Shown piece after piece: positions 20,177 through 28,777 of a DNA stretch of 35,612 bases (positions within the stretch are counted from its first letter, which is position 1; every line of letters starts with the position of its first letter). The translations under genes and the position numbers were made by a program. The DNA comes from Pseudomonadota bacterium (lineage in GTDB: Bacteria; Pseudomonadota; Gammaproteobacteria; Xanthomonadales; Xanthomonadaceae). The DNA lies in contig JAEWZE010000128.1 of NCBI GenBank assembly GCA_023395465.1, positions 1 through 35,612 of the forward strand, read 5' to 3'. The notes under the pieces are model-generated. The model was not told where the DNA came from, made no database searches, and saw only the letters and a program-made list of their open reading frames with translations.

Positions 20177-20209
20177 AACGCAGCCGCGGCACCCTGCCGC
20201 GGTTGCGTT
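20177..20209 (+). terminator. Strong hairpin between rpsB and tsf, possible attenuator
   Basis: A 15-bp stem with one G-U pair and a CCC loop (arms 20177-20191 and 20195-20209) begins 10 nt after the rpsB stop. There is no T-run, so it probably causes partial termination, pausing or 3'-end protection, which would set the S2 to EF-Ts ratio. Confidence 0.45.
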
Positions 20210-20296
20210 CATCGGCCTGCGGCCCCATCCCGGGCCGCACCGAATCCCACGGCGGGCCGCGCCCGCCTGCCCGTCTTTCTTCGAATCGAGGTCCCC

Positions 20297-21169
20297 ATGG
20301 AAATCACCGCATCCCTGGTCAAGGAACTGCGCGAGCGCACCGGCGCCGGCATGATGGAGTGCAAGAAGGCGCTCAGCGAACACAACGGCGACGTCGACGC
20401 CGCCGCCGAGGCCCTGCGCAAGTCCGGCCTGGCCAAGGCCGACAAGAAGGCCAGCCGCGTCGCCGCCGAGGGCCGTATCGCGGCCGCGCAGGAAGCCGGC
20501 AAGGCCGTGCTGGTCGAGATCAACTCCGAGACCGACTTCGTCGCCAAGGACGAGAACTTCCTGGGCTTCTCCGAAGCCGTGGCCGCCGCCGCGATCTGCG
20601 CTGCCGACATCGAGGCGCTGAAGGCCGCGAAGCTGCCCTCCGGCGAGACCGTCGAGGAAGCGCGCGCCGCGGTCATCGCCAAGGTCGGCGAGAACGTGCA
20701 GGTGCGTCGCCTGGCGCGCATCGACAGCGACAACACCGTGGCCGCGTACGTGCACGGCGGCAAGATCGGCGTGCTGGTCGAGCTCAAGGGCGGCGACGTC
20801 GAACTGGCCCGCGGCCTGGCCATGCACGTCGCGGCGATGAACCCGCCGCACAACAGGCAGAGCGACGTGCCGGCCGAGTTCGTGGCCAAGGAAAAGGAAA
20901 TCGAGATGGCGAAGATGTCCGAGAAGGACCGCTCCAAGCCGGCCGAGATCCTGGAGAAGATCATCGGCGGCAAGATCGCCAAGATCGTCAACGAGGTCAG
21001 CCTGTACGGCCAGCCCTACGTGCTCGATACCGACAAGTCGGTCGAGGCCGTGCTCAAGGCCGCCGGCGCCGAAGTCATCGGCTTCCAGCGCCTGGCCGTG
21101 GGCGAAGGCATCGAGAAGGTGGTGGAAGACTACGCCGCCGAAGTGATGAAGCAGGCCGGCCTGGCGTAA
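20297..21169 (+). CDS. tsf: Translation elongation factor Ts
   Basis: The 290-residue EF-Ts catalyses GDP release from EF-Tu. It has the N-terminal UBA-like domain (VKELRERTGAGMMECKKAL) and the EF-Tu contact segment SETDFVAKDENF near residue 80. The core repeats and the C-terminal helix ending VMKQAGLA follow. The length is close to E. coli EF-Ts (283). It follows rpsB in the usual order, and a strong terminator follows it. Confidence 0.98.
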   Translation: MEITASLVKELRERTGAGMMECKKALSEHNGDVDAAAEALRKSGLAKADKKASRVAAEGRIAAAQEAGKAVLVEINSETDFVAKDENFLGFSEAVAAAAICAADIEALKAAKLPSGETVEEARAAVIAKVGENVQVRRLARIDSDNTVAAYVHGGKIGVLVELKGGDVELARGLAMHVAAMNPPHNRQSDVPAEFVAKEKEIEMAKMSEKDRSKPAEILEKIIGGKIAKIVNEVSLYGQPYVLDTDKSVEAVLKAAGAEVIGFQRLAVGEGIEKVVEDYAAEVMKQAGLA

Positions 21170-21192
21170 GCCGCCGCGCCCAGCCGAAATGC

Positions 21193-21226
21193 CGGAAGAA
21201 GCCGCGGGGAACCGCGGCTTCTTCCG
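21193..21226 (+). terminator. Intrinsic-type terminator after tsf
   Basis: CGGAAGAAGCCGCGG, loop GGAA and CCGCGGCTTCTTCCG form a perfect 15-bp stem 23 nt after the tsf stop, followed by GTTTCG. The T-tract is short but the hairpin is very stable and well placed. Confidence 0.75.
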
Positions 21227-21310
21227 TTTCGGGCCTCCCCACCGGGTGACGTGGCTAAGGAATCGGCCTGCGCGGCCGATACCGGCTCCGGATTCCCCTG
21301 GCAGGTTGCG

Positions 21311-22819
21311 ATGCACCCCGAACTCAAAGCCGTGCTGAGCCACTGCCGCAGCCTGCCTTCGCCGCCGGCGATCGCACTGCGCATCATCGAACTGGCCCAG
21401 CAGCCGGACGCGGACCTGGATGCGACCGTCGAGGTGATCTCCAGGGACAGCGCGCTCAGCGCGCGCATGCTGCGCATCGCCAACTCCCCGCTCTACGCCA
21501 ACCGCCGCCAGGTCGCGACCCTGTCCCAGGCGCTGACCCTGCTCGGCCTCAACGCCACGCTGAGCCTGGCGCTGGGACTGTCGCTGAGCCGCACCCTGCG
21601 CAACACGCAGCCACGCGACGCGCTGTCGATCCTGTGGCAGCGCAGCGTGCTGTCGGCGATGGCGGCGCGCCTGCTGGGCGAGGAGCTCGGCCTGGCGCGG
21701 CTGGAGGAACTGATGCTCGCCGGCCTGCTGCAGGACCTCGGCGCCCAGGCCCTGCTCCAGGCCCGGCCCGACGCCTACCGCGAGCTGCTGCGCGTGGCCG
21801 GGGACCCCGACGACCGGCTGCGGCGCGAGCGCGAGGCGCTGGGCGCCGACCACGCCGAGATCGGCGCCTGGATCGCCGGGCACTGGAACCTGCCCGGCTA
21901 CCTGCAGCAGGCGATCGGCGCCAGCGAGTCGCCAGCCGGCAGCGGCCACTGCTTCCACGACTGCGTCGCCGCCTCCGGCCTGGTCGCCGACCTCTGGCTG
22001 GCCGAAGGGGAGGAGCGGATCCGCGACGCCCGCCAGCGCGCGCTGGCCGCCACCCGCGACCGGCTCGGCCTGGACCAGGCCCGCTTCGACGCCCTGGTCA
22101 CCCGCATGTCCGACGCGCTGCCCGAGATCGCGGCCCTGTTCGACGTGCACATCGTGCAGCAGGAACAGTTGGACGCGATCGTCGAACACGCACGCGAACT
22201 GCTGCTGCTGCGCAACCTGCGCGAGATCCAGGGCGCCTTCCAGGCGCGCAGCCAGGCCGACGCCGCGGAAGAGCGCGCGCGCCAGTTCGAGGAGCTGGCG
22301 CTGCGCGACCCGCTGACCGGCATGTACAACCGGATCCAGCTGGAGGACGTGCTGGCGCGCGAATTCGAGGCCTCGCTGCGGCGCGACGAACCGCTGACCC
22401 TGGCGTTCATCGACCTGGACGATTTCAAGCAGGTCAACGACCGCCACGGCCACCTGGTCGGCGACCAGGTGCTGAGCGAGTTCGCCCGGACCCTGTCGCG
22501 CCTGCTGCGCGGCGCCGACCTGATCGCCCGCTATGGCGGCGAGGAATTCCTGGTGGTGCTGAGCAATTCGACCAGCGATGCCGCGCAGGTGGTGATCCGG
22601 CGCATCCTCGACGAGGTCGCGCGCACCCCGATGGCGATCGTCGACGGCAAGCCGCTGTACGTAACCTTCTCGGCGGGCCTGGCCACCCAGGGCGAACACG
22701 AGCGGTTCGAGAACGCGCGCCAGCTGCTGGACGCCGCCGACCAGGCCCTGTACGGCGCCAAACGCGAGGGCCGAAACCGGGTGGCAGCCCCGCGCCCGCC
22801 CGACGACGCGGATTCCTGA
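21311..22819 (+). CDS. HDOD-GGDEF protein, probable diguanylate cyclase
   Basis: The 502-residue cytoplasmic protein has an N-terminal HDOD domain (about 5-210, from LKAVLSHCRSLPSPPAIALR) and a helical linker with coiled-coil character (about 270-325). A C-terminal GGDEF domain starts at LRDPLTGMYNR. The catalytic loop is GGEEF (409-413). The inhibitory-site motif RxxD is present as R400-G-A-D403, exactly five residues upstream, so both cyclic di-GMP synthesis and product inhibition are predicted. ATG 21311 has AGG 5 nt before it; GTG 21251 is an alternative that adds 20 residues. The gene lies between tsf and pyrH after a terminator and probably has its own promoter, which I could not identify. 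The HDOD input signal is unknown. Confidence 0.88.
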   Translation: MHPELKAVLSHCRSLPSPPAIALRIIELAQQPDADLDATVEVISRDSALSARMLRIANSPLYANRRQVATLSQALTLLGLNATLSLALGLSLSRTLRNTQPRDALSILWQRSVLSAMAARLLGEELGLARLEELMLAGLLQDLGAQALLQARPDAYRELLRVAGDPDDRLRREREALGADHAEIGAWIAGHWNLPGYLQQAIGASESPAGSGHCFHDCVAASGLVADLWLAEGEERIRDARQRALAATRDRLGLDQARFDALVTRMSDALPEIAALFDVHIVQQEQLDAIVEHARELLLLRNLREIQGAFQARSQADAAEERARQFEELALRDPLTGMYNRIQLEDVLAREFEASLRRDEPLTLAFIDLDDFKQVNDRHGHLVGDQVLSEFARTLSRLLRGADLIARYGGEEFLVVLSNSTSDAAQVVIRRILDEVARTPMAIVDGKPLYVTFSAGLATQGEHERFENARQLLDAADQALYGAKREGRNRVAAPRPPDDADS

Positions 22820-22933
22820 GCCAGCGTACCGGCGTGGCGCGCCGCGCCAGCGTGCCGGCCCGGTGCCTGCCCGGTGCCTGCCGGTACAGGGCCGGATCGG
22901 CGCGCGGCGCCCTCGCGGCGCTGCGCGATCCGC

Positions 22934-22939
22934 TAGAAT
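22934..22939 (+). promoter_or_regulatory. Candidate -10 element of pyrH
   Basis: TAGAAT matches five of six consensus bases and lies 28 nt before the pyrH ATG, giving a leader of about 22 nt. No convincing -35 is seen. Confidence 0.4.
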
Positions 22940-22967
22940 TCACGCGTTTGCCACTCCCGAGCCCCCC

Positions 22968-23690
22968 ATGTCGCAACTTGCCTATCGCCGCGTCCTGCTC
23001 AAACTCTCCGGCGAGGCGCTGATGGGCGACGAGGACTACGGCATCGACCCCAAGGTCATCGGGCGCCTCGCGCGCGAGGTCATCGAGGCGCAGCAGGCCG
23101 GGGCCGAGGTCGGGGTGGTCATCGGCGGCGGCAACATCTTCCGCGGCGCGGGCCTGGCCGCCGGCGGCATGGACCGGGTGACCGGCGACCAGATGGGCAT
23201 GCTGGCCACGGTCATCAACGCGCTGGCGATGCAGGACGCGCTGGAGAAGCTCGGCGGCAAGGTCCGGGTGATGAGCGCGATCAAGATCAACGACGTCTGC
23301 GAGGACTACATCCGCAGGCGCGCGATCCGCCACCTGGAGAAGGGCCGGATCGCGATCTTCGCCGCTGGCACCGGCAATCCCTTCTTCACCACCGATTCGG
23401 GCGCCGCGCTGCGCGCGATCGAGATCGGGGCCGACCTGCTGCTCAAGGCCACCAAGGTCGACGGGGTGTACGACAAGGACCCCAAGAAGCATGCCGACGC
23501 GGTGCGCTACGACAGCCTGACCTATGACGAGGTGATCTCGCGCGACCTGCAGGTGATGGACACCGCCGCCTTCGCCCTGTGCCGCGACAGCGACCTGCCC
23601 CTGCGCATCTTCGACATGTCCCAGCCCGGCATGCTGCTGCGCATCCTCAAGGGCGAGCCGATCGGCACCCTGGTGCGCGGCCGCCGCTGA
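22968..23690 (+). CDS. pyrH: UMP kinase
   Basis: The 240-residue hexameric enzyme phosphorylates UMP to UDP. It belongs to the amino-acid-kinase fold, with RVLLKLSGEALMG at residues 8-20, the glycine loop VVIGGGNIFRG and the GTGNPFFTTDSGAALRA segment of bacterial PyrH. It ends GTLVRGRR. ATG 22968 gives the family-typical start MSQLAYRRVLLKLSGEAL. The frame runs further upstream without family similarity. There is no Shine-Dalgarno in front of the ATG; the preceding bases are a run of C. Confidence 0.97.
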   Translation: MSQLAYRRVLLKLSGEALMGDEDYGIDPKVIGRLAREVIEAQQAGAEVGVVIGGGNIFRGAGLAAGGMDRVTGDQMGMLATVINALAMQDALEKLGGKVRVMSAIKINDVCEDYIRRRAIRHLEKGRIAIFAAGTGNPFFTTDSGAALRAIEIGADLLLKATKVDGVYDKDPKKHADAVRYDSLTYDEVISRDLQVMDTAAFALCRDSDLPLRIFDMSQPGMLLRILKGEPIGTLVRGRR

Positions 23691-23846
23691 ACCGCGTTGC
23701 CGCTGGCGTCCCGCCGCGCCACCCCGGCCCCTGCGCCGCGGGCCAGTCGACGCAAACGCACCCCGGCCAGCGTCCGCAAGCCCGGCCACCCACGCCAGTG
23801 GGCCGCCAGGCCGGTGCGCACGGGGCCGTGCGGACGCCACACCGCC

Positions 23847-23852
23847 TATAAT
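23847..23852 (+). promoter_or_regulatory. Perfect -10 box upstream of frr
   Basis: TATAAT is an exact consensus -10, placed 38 nt before the frr ATG in a 200-nt pyrH-frr gap. The -35 position holds no good hexamer. An independent promoter for frr and the downstream envelope genes is likely. Confidence 0.5.
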
Positions 23853-23890
23853 CCGCGGTCTAGCCTCAAGCAGACCAACCGGAGCCGGTG

Positions 23891-24448
23891 ATGCTCAACG
23901 AAATCAAGAAGGACGCCCAGACCCGCATGGCCAAGAGCATCGACGCTCTGCGTCACACCCTGGTGAAGGTGCGCACCGGACGGGCCTCGACCGGGCTGGT
24001 CGACAGCATCCGGGTCAGCGCCTATGGCAGCGACGTACCGCTGTCGCAGGTTGCCGCGGTGTCGGTGTCCGACTCGCGCTCGCTGGTGATCCAGCCGTGG
24101 GACAAGGCGATGGTGGGCGTGGTCGAGAAGGCCATCCTGGCCTCCGACCTGGGCCTGACCCCCAACACGGCCGGCACCACCATCCGCCTGAACCTGCCCG
24201 CGCTCACCGAGGAGCGGCGCCGCGACCTCACCAAGGTGGTCCACGCCGAGGGCGAGGACGCCAAGGTCGCGATCCGCAACATCCGCCGCGACGCCAACCA
24301 GCAGGTCAAGGAGCTGCTGAAGGACAGGTCGGTCACCGAGGACGACGTGCGCCGCAGCGAGGACGAGATCCAGAAGATCACCGACAAGGCGATCAAGGAC
24401 GTCGACGACGTGGTCAAGGCCAAGGAACAGGAACTGATGGCGGTCTGA
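23891..24448 (+). CDS. frr: Ribosome recycling factor
   Basis: The 185-residue protein splits post-termination ribosomes together with EF-G. Its length equals that of E. coli RRF. The start MLNEIKKDAQTRMAKSID, the hinge and the VRTGRAS segment are typical, as is RRDANQQVKELLKD. GGAG lies 6 nt before ATG 23891. A GTG directly in front (23888) would add one residue. Confidence 0.97.
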   Translation: MLNEIKKDAQTRMAKSIDALRHTLVKVRTGRASTGLVDSIRVSAYGSDVPLSQVAAVSVSDSRSLVIQPWDKAMVGVVEKAILASDLGLTPNTAGTTIRLNLPALTEERRRDLTKVVHAEGEDAKVAIRNIRRDANQQVKELLKDRSVTEDDVRRSEDEIQKITDKAIKDVDDVVKAKEQELMAV

Positions 24449-24529
24449 GGCCGGCCGGGAACGGCGAATGGAGCATCGCCCGCCCGCCAGCCACGCCATG
24501 CCGCAGGCAGCGATACACACGGACCGCCC

Positions 24530-25312
24530 TTGAACTCCTTCCGATTCACGACGCCCGCCCCCGCGGTGCCGCGGCACCTTGCCGTCATCATGGACGGCAA
24601 CGGACGCTGGGCCGCGCGCCGCCGCCGGCCGCGCGCGATCGGCCATCGCGCCGGTGCGCGTGCGGTCAACACCTGCATCGATTTCTGCCTGGAACAGGGG
24701 ATCGGCGCGCTGACCCTGTTCGCGTTCTCCAGCGAGAACTGGGGCCGGCCGCAGGACGAGGTGGGCGCGCTGATGAAGCTGTTCGTCGCCGCGCTCGACC
24801 GCGAAGTCGAGGAACTGCACCGGCGCGGCGTGCGGGTGCGCTTCATCGGCGAACGCGGCCGTTTTTCCGACAGCATCCGCGATCGCATGCAGGCCGCCGA
24901 GACGCTGACCGCCGGCAATACCCGACTGTCGCTCAACATCGCGGCCAGCTATGGCGGCCGCCAGGACATCGCCGCCGCCGCGCGCTCGCTGGCCGAGGAC
25001 GTCGCCGCCGGCCGGCTGCATCCCGGGCAGATCGACGAAGCGGCGCTGGACGCCCGCGTCGCGCTGGCCGACCTGCCGCCGCCGGACCTGTTCATCCGCA
25101 CCGGTGGCGACTACAGGATCAGCAACTTCCTGCTGTGGCAGCTGGCCTACACCGAACTGTGGTTCACCGAGACGCTGTGGCCCGAACTCGATGTCGCCGT
25201 CCTGCATGAGGCGCTGCGCGCCTATGCCGGGCGCGAGCGCCGCTTCGGGCTGACCGGCGACCAGGTGGCCGACCGGGCCCGGCCCGACCTCCAGGGGAGT
25301 CCCACGCCTTGA
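24530..25312 (+). CDS. uppS: Undecaprenyl diphosphate synthase (cis-prenyltransferase)
   Basis: The 260-residue enzyme condenses farnesyl-PP with isopentenyl-PP units to make the C55 lipid carrier of peptidoglycan and O-antigen synthesis. The catalytic Asp22 is in LAVIMDGNGRWA, followed by GHRAGARAV and FAFSSENWGRP. The substrate motif DLFIRTGGDYRISNFLLWQ is near the C terminus. TTG 24530 is the most upstream plausible start; GTG 24566 is another option because the conserved part begins at VPRHLAV. The stop overlaps the cdsA start. Confidence 0.95.
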   Translation: MNSFRFTTPAPAVPRHLAVIMDGNGRWAARRRRPRAIGHRAGARAVNTCIDFCLEQGIGALTLFAFSSENWGRPQDEVGALMKLFVAALDREVEELHRRGVRVRFIGERGRFSDSIRDRMQAAETLTAGNTRLSLNIAASYGGRQDIAAAARSLAEDVAAGRLHPGQIDEAALDARVALADLPPPDLFIRTGGDYRISNFLLWQLAYTELWFTETLWPELDVAVLHEALRAYAGRERRFGLTGDQVADRARPDLQGSPTP

Positions 25313-26172
25313 CCCGCACCCGCGTGCTTGCCGCGCTGACCATGGCGCCGCTCGCCATCGGCGGCGTGCTCCTGCTGCCCACGCCCTGGCTGGTCGCGCT
25401 GTCGGCGATCGTGTTCCTGATGGCGCTGTGGGAATGGTTCCGCCTGTCGGAAATCGACGACACCCTGCAGCGCACCGTGCTGCTGGTGGCCAACCTGCTG
25501 CTGATGGCCGCGCTGGTCTGGGCCTCGCCCAACGACAGCGGTGGCTCGCTGGTGCTGTTCAAGCTGGTGGCGATGCTCGGCGTGGTCTGGTGGTTGCTGG
25601 CGATGCTGTGGCTGCGCCACTACGACTTCGCCTCCGACCACGACAGCCATGCACGCGTGTTCAAGCTGGCCGCGGGCACGGCCGCGGTGGTGCCGGCCTG
25701 GTGCGCACTGGCGGTGCTGCATGCCGGCGATCCCACGCCCACGGCGTGGCCGCTGGTCAGCCAGGGCCACGTGTGGCTGCTGACCGCGCTGATGATCGTC
25801 TGGGCGACCGATACCGGCGCCTACTTCGCCGGGCGCAGGTTCGGACGGCGCAAGCTGTCGCCGCGGATCAGCCCCAACAAGACCGTCGAGGGCCTGCTGG
25901 GTGGCGCGGCCGGCGGCGTGGCCGTGGCGCTGGCGATGGCGCCGCTGGCGGGGGCCAGCCTGGGGCAGCTGCCGCTGGTGGCGGTGGCCGCGCTGGCCAC
26001 GGTGCTGGTTTCGGTGGTCGGCGACCTGTTCGAAAGCCTGCTCAAGCGCCACGTCGGCGCCAAGGATTCGGGCACCCTCATTCCCGGGCATGGCGGCATC
26101 CTCGACCGCGTCGACAGCGTGCTGGCGGCCCTGCCCGTATTCGCCGTGGCGAAGATCTGGCTGGACTTCTGA
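25309..26172 (+). CDS. cdsA: Phosphatidate cytidylyltransferase (CDP-diacylglycerol synthase)
   Basis: The 287-residue inner-membrane enzyme makes CDP-diacylglycerol from phosphatidic acid and CTP, the branch point of phospholipid synthesis. Several hydrophobic helices are seen (about 10-40, 55-75, 85-105, 120-140, 150-170 and 200-235). The CDS family signature SLLKRHVGAKDSGTLIPGHG lies near 243-262. The TTG start at 25309 is supported by AGGGGAG 9 nt before it and by overlap with the uppS stop. Its own stop overlaps the dxr ATG (TGATG). Confidence 0.95.
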   Translation: MTRTRVLAALTMAPLAIGGVLLLPTPWLVALSAIVFLMALWEWFRLSEIDDTLQRTVLLVANLLLMAALVWASPNDSGGSLVLFKLVAMLGVVWWLLAMLWLRHYDFASDHDSHARVFKLAAGTAAVVPAWCALAVLHAGDPTPTAWPLVSQGHVWLLTALMIVWATDTGAYFAGRRFGRRKLSPRISPNKTVEGLLGGAAGGVAVALAMAPLAGASLGQLPLVAVAALATVLVSVVGDLFESLLKRHVGAKDSGTLIPGHGGILDRVDSVLAALPVFAVAKIWLDF

Positions 26173-27344
26173 TGCAGCGCGTCGCCGTGCTGGGCGCTAC
26201 CGGGTCGATCGGCGGGTCGGCGCTCGACGTCATCGCCCGCCATCCCGAACGGATGCGCGCCAGCGTGCTGGCCGCCGGGAGCAACGTCGAGGCGCTGGTC
26301 GCGCTGTGCGCCACGCACCGCCCGGAGCACGCGGTGGTCGGCGAGCCGTCGCGGCTGCCGGCACTGCGCGAAGGGCTGCGCGCGGCGGGCGTCGCCACGT
26401 CCGCGCACGCCGGCGCGCAGGCGCTGTCGGAGCTGGTCGCCGGCGCCGACTGCGAGACCGTGGTCGCCGCGATCGTCGGCGCCGCCGGGCTCGATTCCAC
26501 CCTCGCCGCCGCCCGCGCCGGCAAGCGCCTGCTGCTGGCCAACAAGGAATCGCTGGTGCTGGCGGGCGAACTGCTGACCGGGGCCGCCGCTGCCGCCGGC
26601 GCGGTCGTCGTGCCGATCGACAGCGAACACAACGCCATCTTCCAGTGCCTGCACGGCCACGCCGCCGGCGCCGAGGTGCGGCGCATCACCCTGACCGCGT
26701 CGGGTGGACCGTTCCGCGGCTGGGACCGCGCTCGACTGGCGGCGGTGACGCCGGCCCAGGCCGTGGCCCACCCCAAATGGTCGATGGGTCCGAAGATTTC
26801 GGTCGATTCGGCCACGCTGATGAACAAGGGCCTGGAGCTGATCGAGGCGCACCACCTGTTCGGGCTGCCCGACGGCCAGCTCGACGTGCTGGTGCATCCG
26901 CAGAGCCTGGTCCACTCGCTGGTCGAGTTCGTCGACGGATCCACCCTGGCCCAGCTGGGCCTGCCGGACATGCGCACCTCGCTGGCGGTGGGCCTGGGCT
27001 GGCCGCAGCGCATCGCGTCGGGGGTCGGCCCGCTCGACCTGGCCCGCCACGGCCGGCTGGAGTTCGAACCGCCGGACATGGCGACCTTCCCCTGCCTGCG
27101 CCTGGCCCGCGAGGCGCTGCGCGCGGGCGGCACCGCGCCGGCGGTGCTCAACGCGGCCAACGAGGTGGCGGTTTCAGCCTTTCTTCAGGGCCGGATCGGT
27201 TTCCTGTCCATCGCCGCGCTGGTCGAGGAGGCTCTCGCGGCCATTGCGGTGGAACCGGCACAATCGCTGGCGGCGCTGGGCGATGCCGACGCCCGCGCGC
27301 GCCACCACGCCAGCCACGCCATCGCCACAGGTGCCATCGGATGA
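26172..27344 (+). CDS. dxr: 1-deoxy-D-xylulose 5-phosphate reductoisomerase
   Basis: The 390-residue NADPH enzyme makes 2-C-methylerythritol 4-phosphate, the committed step of the MEP isoprenoid pathway that feeds UppS. GATGSIGGSALDV (8-20) is the NADPH loop. ANKESLVLAG (123-132) and PIDSEHNAIFQ give the metal ligands Asp150 and Glu152, at the same numbers as in E. coli. SVDSATLMNKGLELIEAHHL is the flexible-loop and metal region. It overlaps cdsA by one base; rseP starts 9 nt after its stop. Confidence 0.96.
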   Translation: MQRVAVLGATGSIGGSALDVIARHPERMRASVLAAGSNVEALVALCATHRPEHAVVGEPSRLPALREGLRAAGVATSAHAGAQALSELVAGADCETVVAAIVGAAGLDSTLAAARAGKRLLLANKESLVLAGELLTGAAAAAGAVVVPIDSEHNAIFQCLHGHAAGAEVRRITLTASGGPFRGWDRARLAAVTPAQAVAHPKWSMGPKISVDSATLMNKGLELIEAHHLFGLPDGQLDVLVHPQSLVHSLVEFVDGSTLAQLGLPDMRTSLAVGLGWPQRIASGVGPLDLARHGRLEFEPPDMATFPCLRLAREALRAGGTAPAVLNAANEVAVSAFLQGRIGFLSIAALVEEALAAIAVEPAQSLAALGDADARARHHASHAIATGAIG

Positions 27345-27353
27345 ACCGCCGCC

Positions 27354-28715
27354 ATGACTGACTTCCTCGGCGCCGCCTGGTGGCTGCTGGTCAGCCTCGG
27401 CATCCTGGTGACCATCCACGAATTCGGCCATTTCTGGGTCGCGCGCCGCTGCGGCGTGCGGGTACTGCGCTTCTCCATCGGCTTCGGCGGGGCGCTGTGG
27501 CAGCGGACCGCCCGCGACGGCACCGAGTACCGGATCGCCGCGATCCCGCTCGGCGGCTACGTGAAGATGCTCGACGAGCGCGAGGCCGACGTGCCGGAAG
27601 CCGAGGCCGGCCGCGCCTTCAACCGCCAGCCGGTGTGGAAGCGGATCGCGATCGTCGCCGCCGGCCCCGCCGCGAACCTGCTGCTGTGCTTCGCCCTGCT
27701 GTGGGCGATGTTCGTGATCGGCCGCCCCGACTACGCGCCGGTGCTCGGCTCGTCCACCGGCATCGCCGCGGCGTCGGGCCTGCGTGGCGACGACCGCGTG
27801 CTGGCGCTCGACGGGCGCGCGACGCCGACCTGGATGGAACTGCAGATGGCGCTGCTGCCCGCCGCGCTGGACCGTGCCGACGTGCCGCTGCGCGTGGCCG
27901 GCCGCGATGGCGCGGAACGCCAGGTGACGCTGCGCCTGTCGCAGCTGCCTGCCGATTTCGACCAGCGCCAGGTGCTGCGCAGCATCGGCCTGGTGCCACG
28001 CCACTTCACCGTGCCCGCCGACGTGGGGCGGGTGCTGCCCGACGGCGCCGCCTGGGGCACGCTGGCCGAGGGCGACCGCATCACCGCGATCGACGGTCGC
28101 CCGGTCGAGCGCTTCGAGGACATCGGCCCGCTGGTGCAGGCACTGGGGGAGGGCGGCGGCGAGGCCATGATCGAGGTGACCCGCGATGGCGAGCGTCTGG
28201 CGTTCCCGCTCGCTCCGCGCGAGGTGGAGGGCGACGGCGGTGATCGGCGCTGGGTGCTGGGGATCGAGGCGCCGCGCCGGATCGAGCTGCCGCCCAAGGA
28301 CGCGCTGCAGCAGTACGGACCCGTAGCCGCGGTGCCGGTGGCCGCGCGCGAGGTCGGCCACCTCACCGGCCAGCTGCTGGGGATGATCCGGCGCGCCTTC
28401 ACCGGCCGCCTGGCGCTGGAAAACACCGTCGCCGGCCCCCTGACCATCGCCCGCGCCACCAATGCCTACGCCAGCCAGGGCGTGGCCTGGTACCTGACGA
28501 TCCTCGCCATGCTGTCGCTGAGCATCGCCATTCTCAACCTGCTGCCGATCCCGCTCTTGGACGGGGGACACCTGTTGTATTACCTTATCGAGTTGGTCAA
28601 GGGCAGTCCGTTAAGCGAACGTGCGATGGCTGCCGGGCAGTATGTCGGCCTGGTGCTGTTGGCTGGCCTGATGGGCCTGGCGTTCTACAACGACATTCTC
28701 CAGCTGGTGCGCTGA
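27354..28715 (+). CDS. rseP: Site-2 intramembrane metalloprotease RseP
   Basis: The 453-residue inner-membrane protease completes the cleavage of anti-sigma factor RseA in the sigma-E envelope stress pathway and also clears signal peptides in E. coli. The zinc motif HEFGH is at 22-26 in the first membrane helix. The third ligand is in LLDGGH near residue 404. Two periplasmic PDZ domains occupy about 125-310 (for example DGRPVERFEDIGPLV). Hydrophobic segments lie near 95-115, 380-400 and 430-450. It sits directly before bamA, as in many gammaproteobacteria. Confidence 0.95.
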   Translation: MTDFLGAAWWLLVSLGILVTIHEFGHFWVARRCGVRVLRFSIGFGGALWQRTARDGTEYRIAAIPLGGYVKMLDEREADVPEAEAGRAFNRQPVWKRIAIVAAGPAANLLLCFALLWAMFVIGRPDYAPVLGSSTGIAAASGLRGDDRVLALDGRATPTWMELQMALLPAALDRADVPLRVAGRDGAERQVTLRLSQLPADFDQRQVLRSIGLVPRHFTVPADVGRVLPDGAAWGTLAEGDRITAIDGRPVERFEDIGPLVQALGEGGGEAMIEVTRDGERLAFPLAPREVEGDGGDRRWVLGIEAPRRIELPPKDALQQYGPVAAVPVAAREVGHLTGQLLGMIRRAFTGRLALENTVAGPLTIARATNAYASQGVAWYLTILAMLSLSIAILNLLPIPLLDGGHLLYYLIELVKGSPLSERAMAAGQYVGLVLLAGLMGLAFYNDILQLVR

Positions 28716-28777
28716 TGCCCCGCTCTCCGACCACCATTGCGTCAGCAATGGAGCACTTCCCCAATCCGGACCGATCG

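Noticed and set aside
18908..22699. Upstream extension of the map reading frame through rpsB and tsf
   Set aside because: Map is complete from ATG 18904 with E. coli numbering; the extension is antisense to rpsB, tsf and the GGDEF gene.
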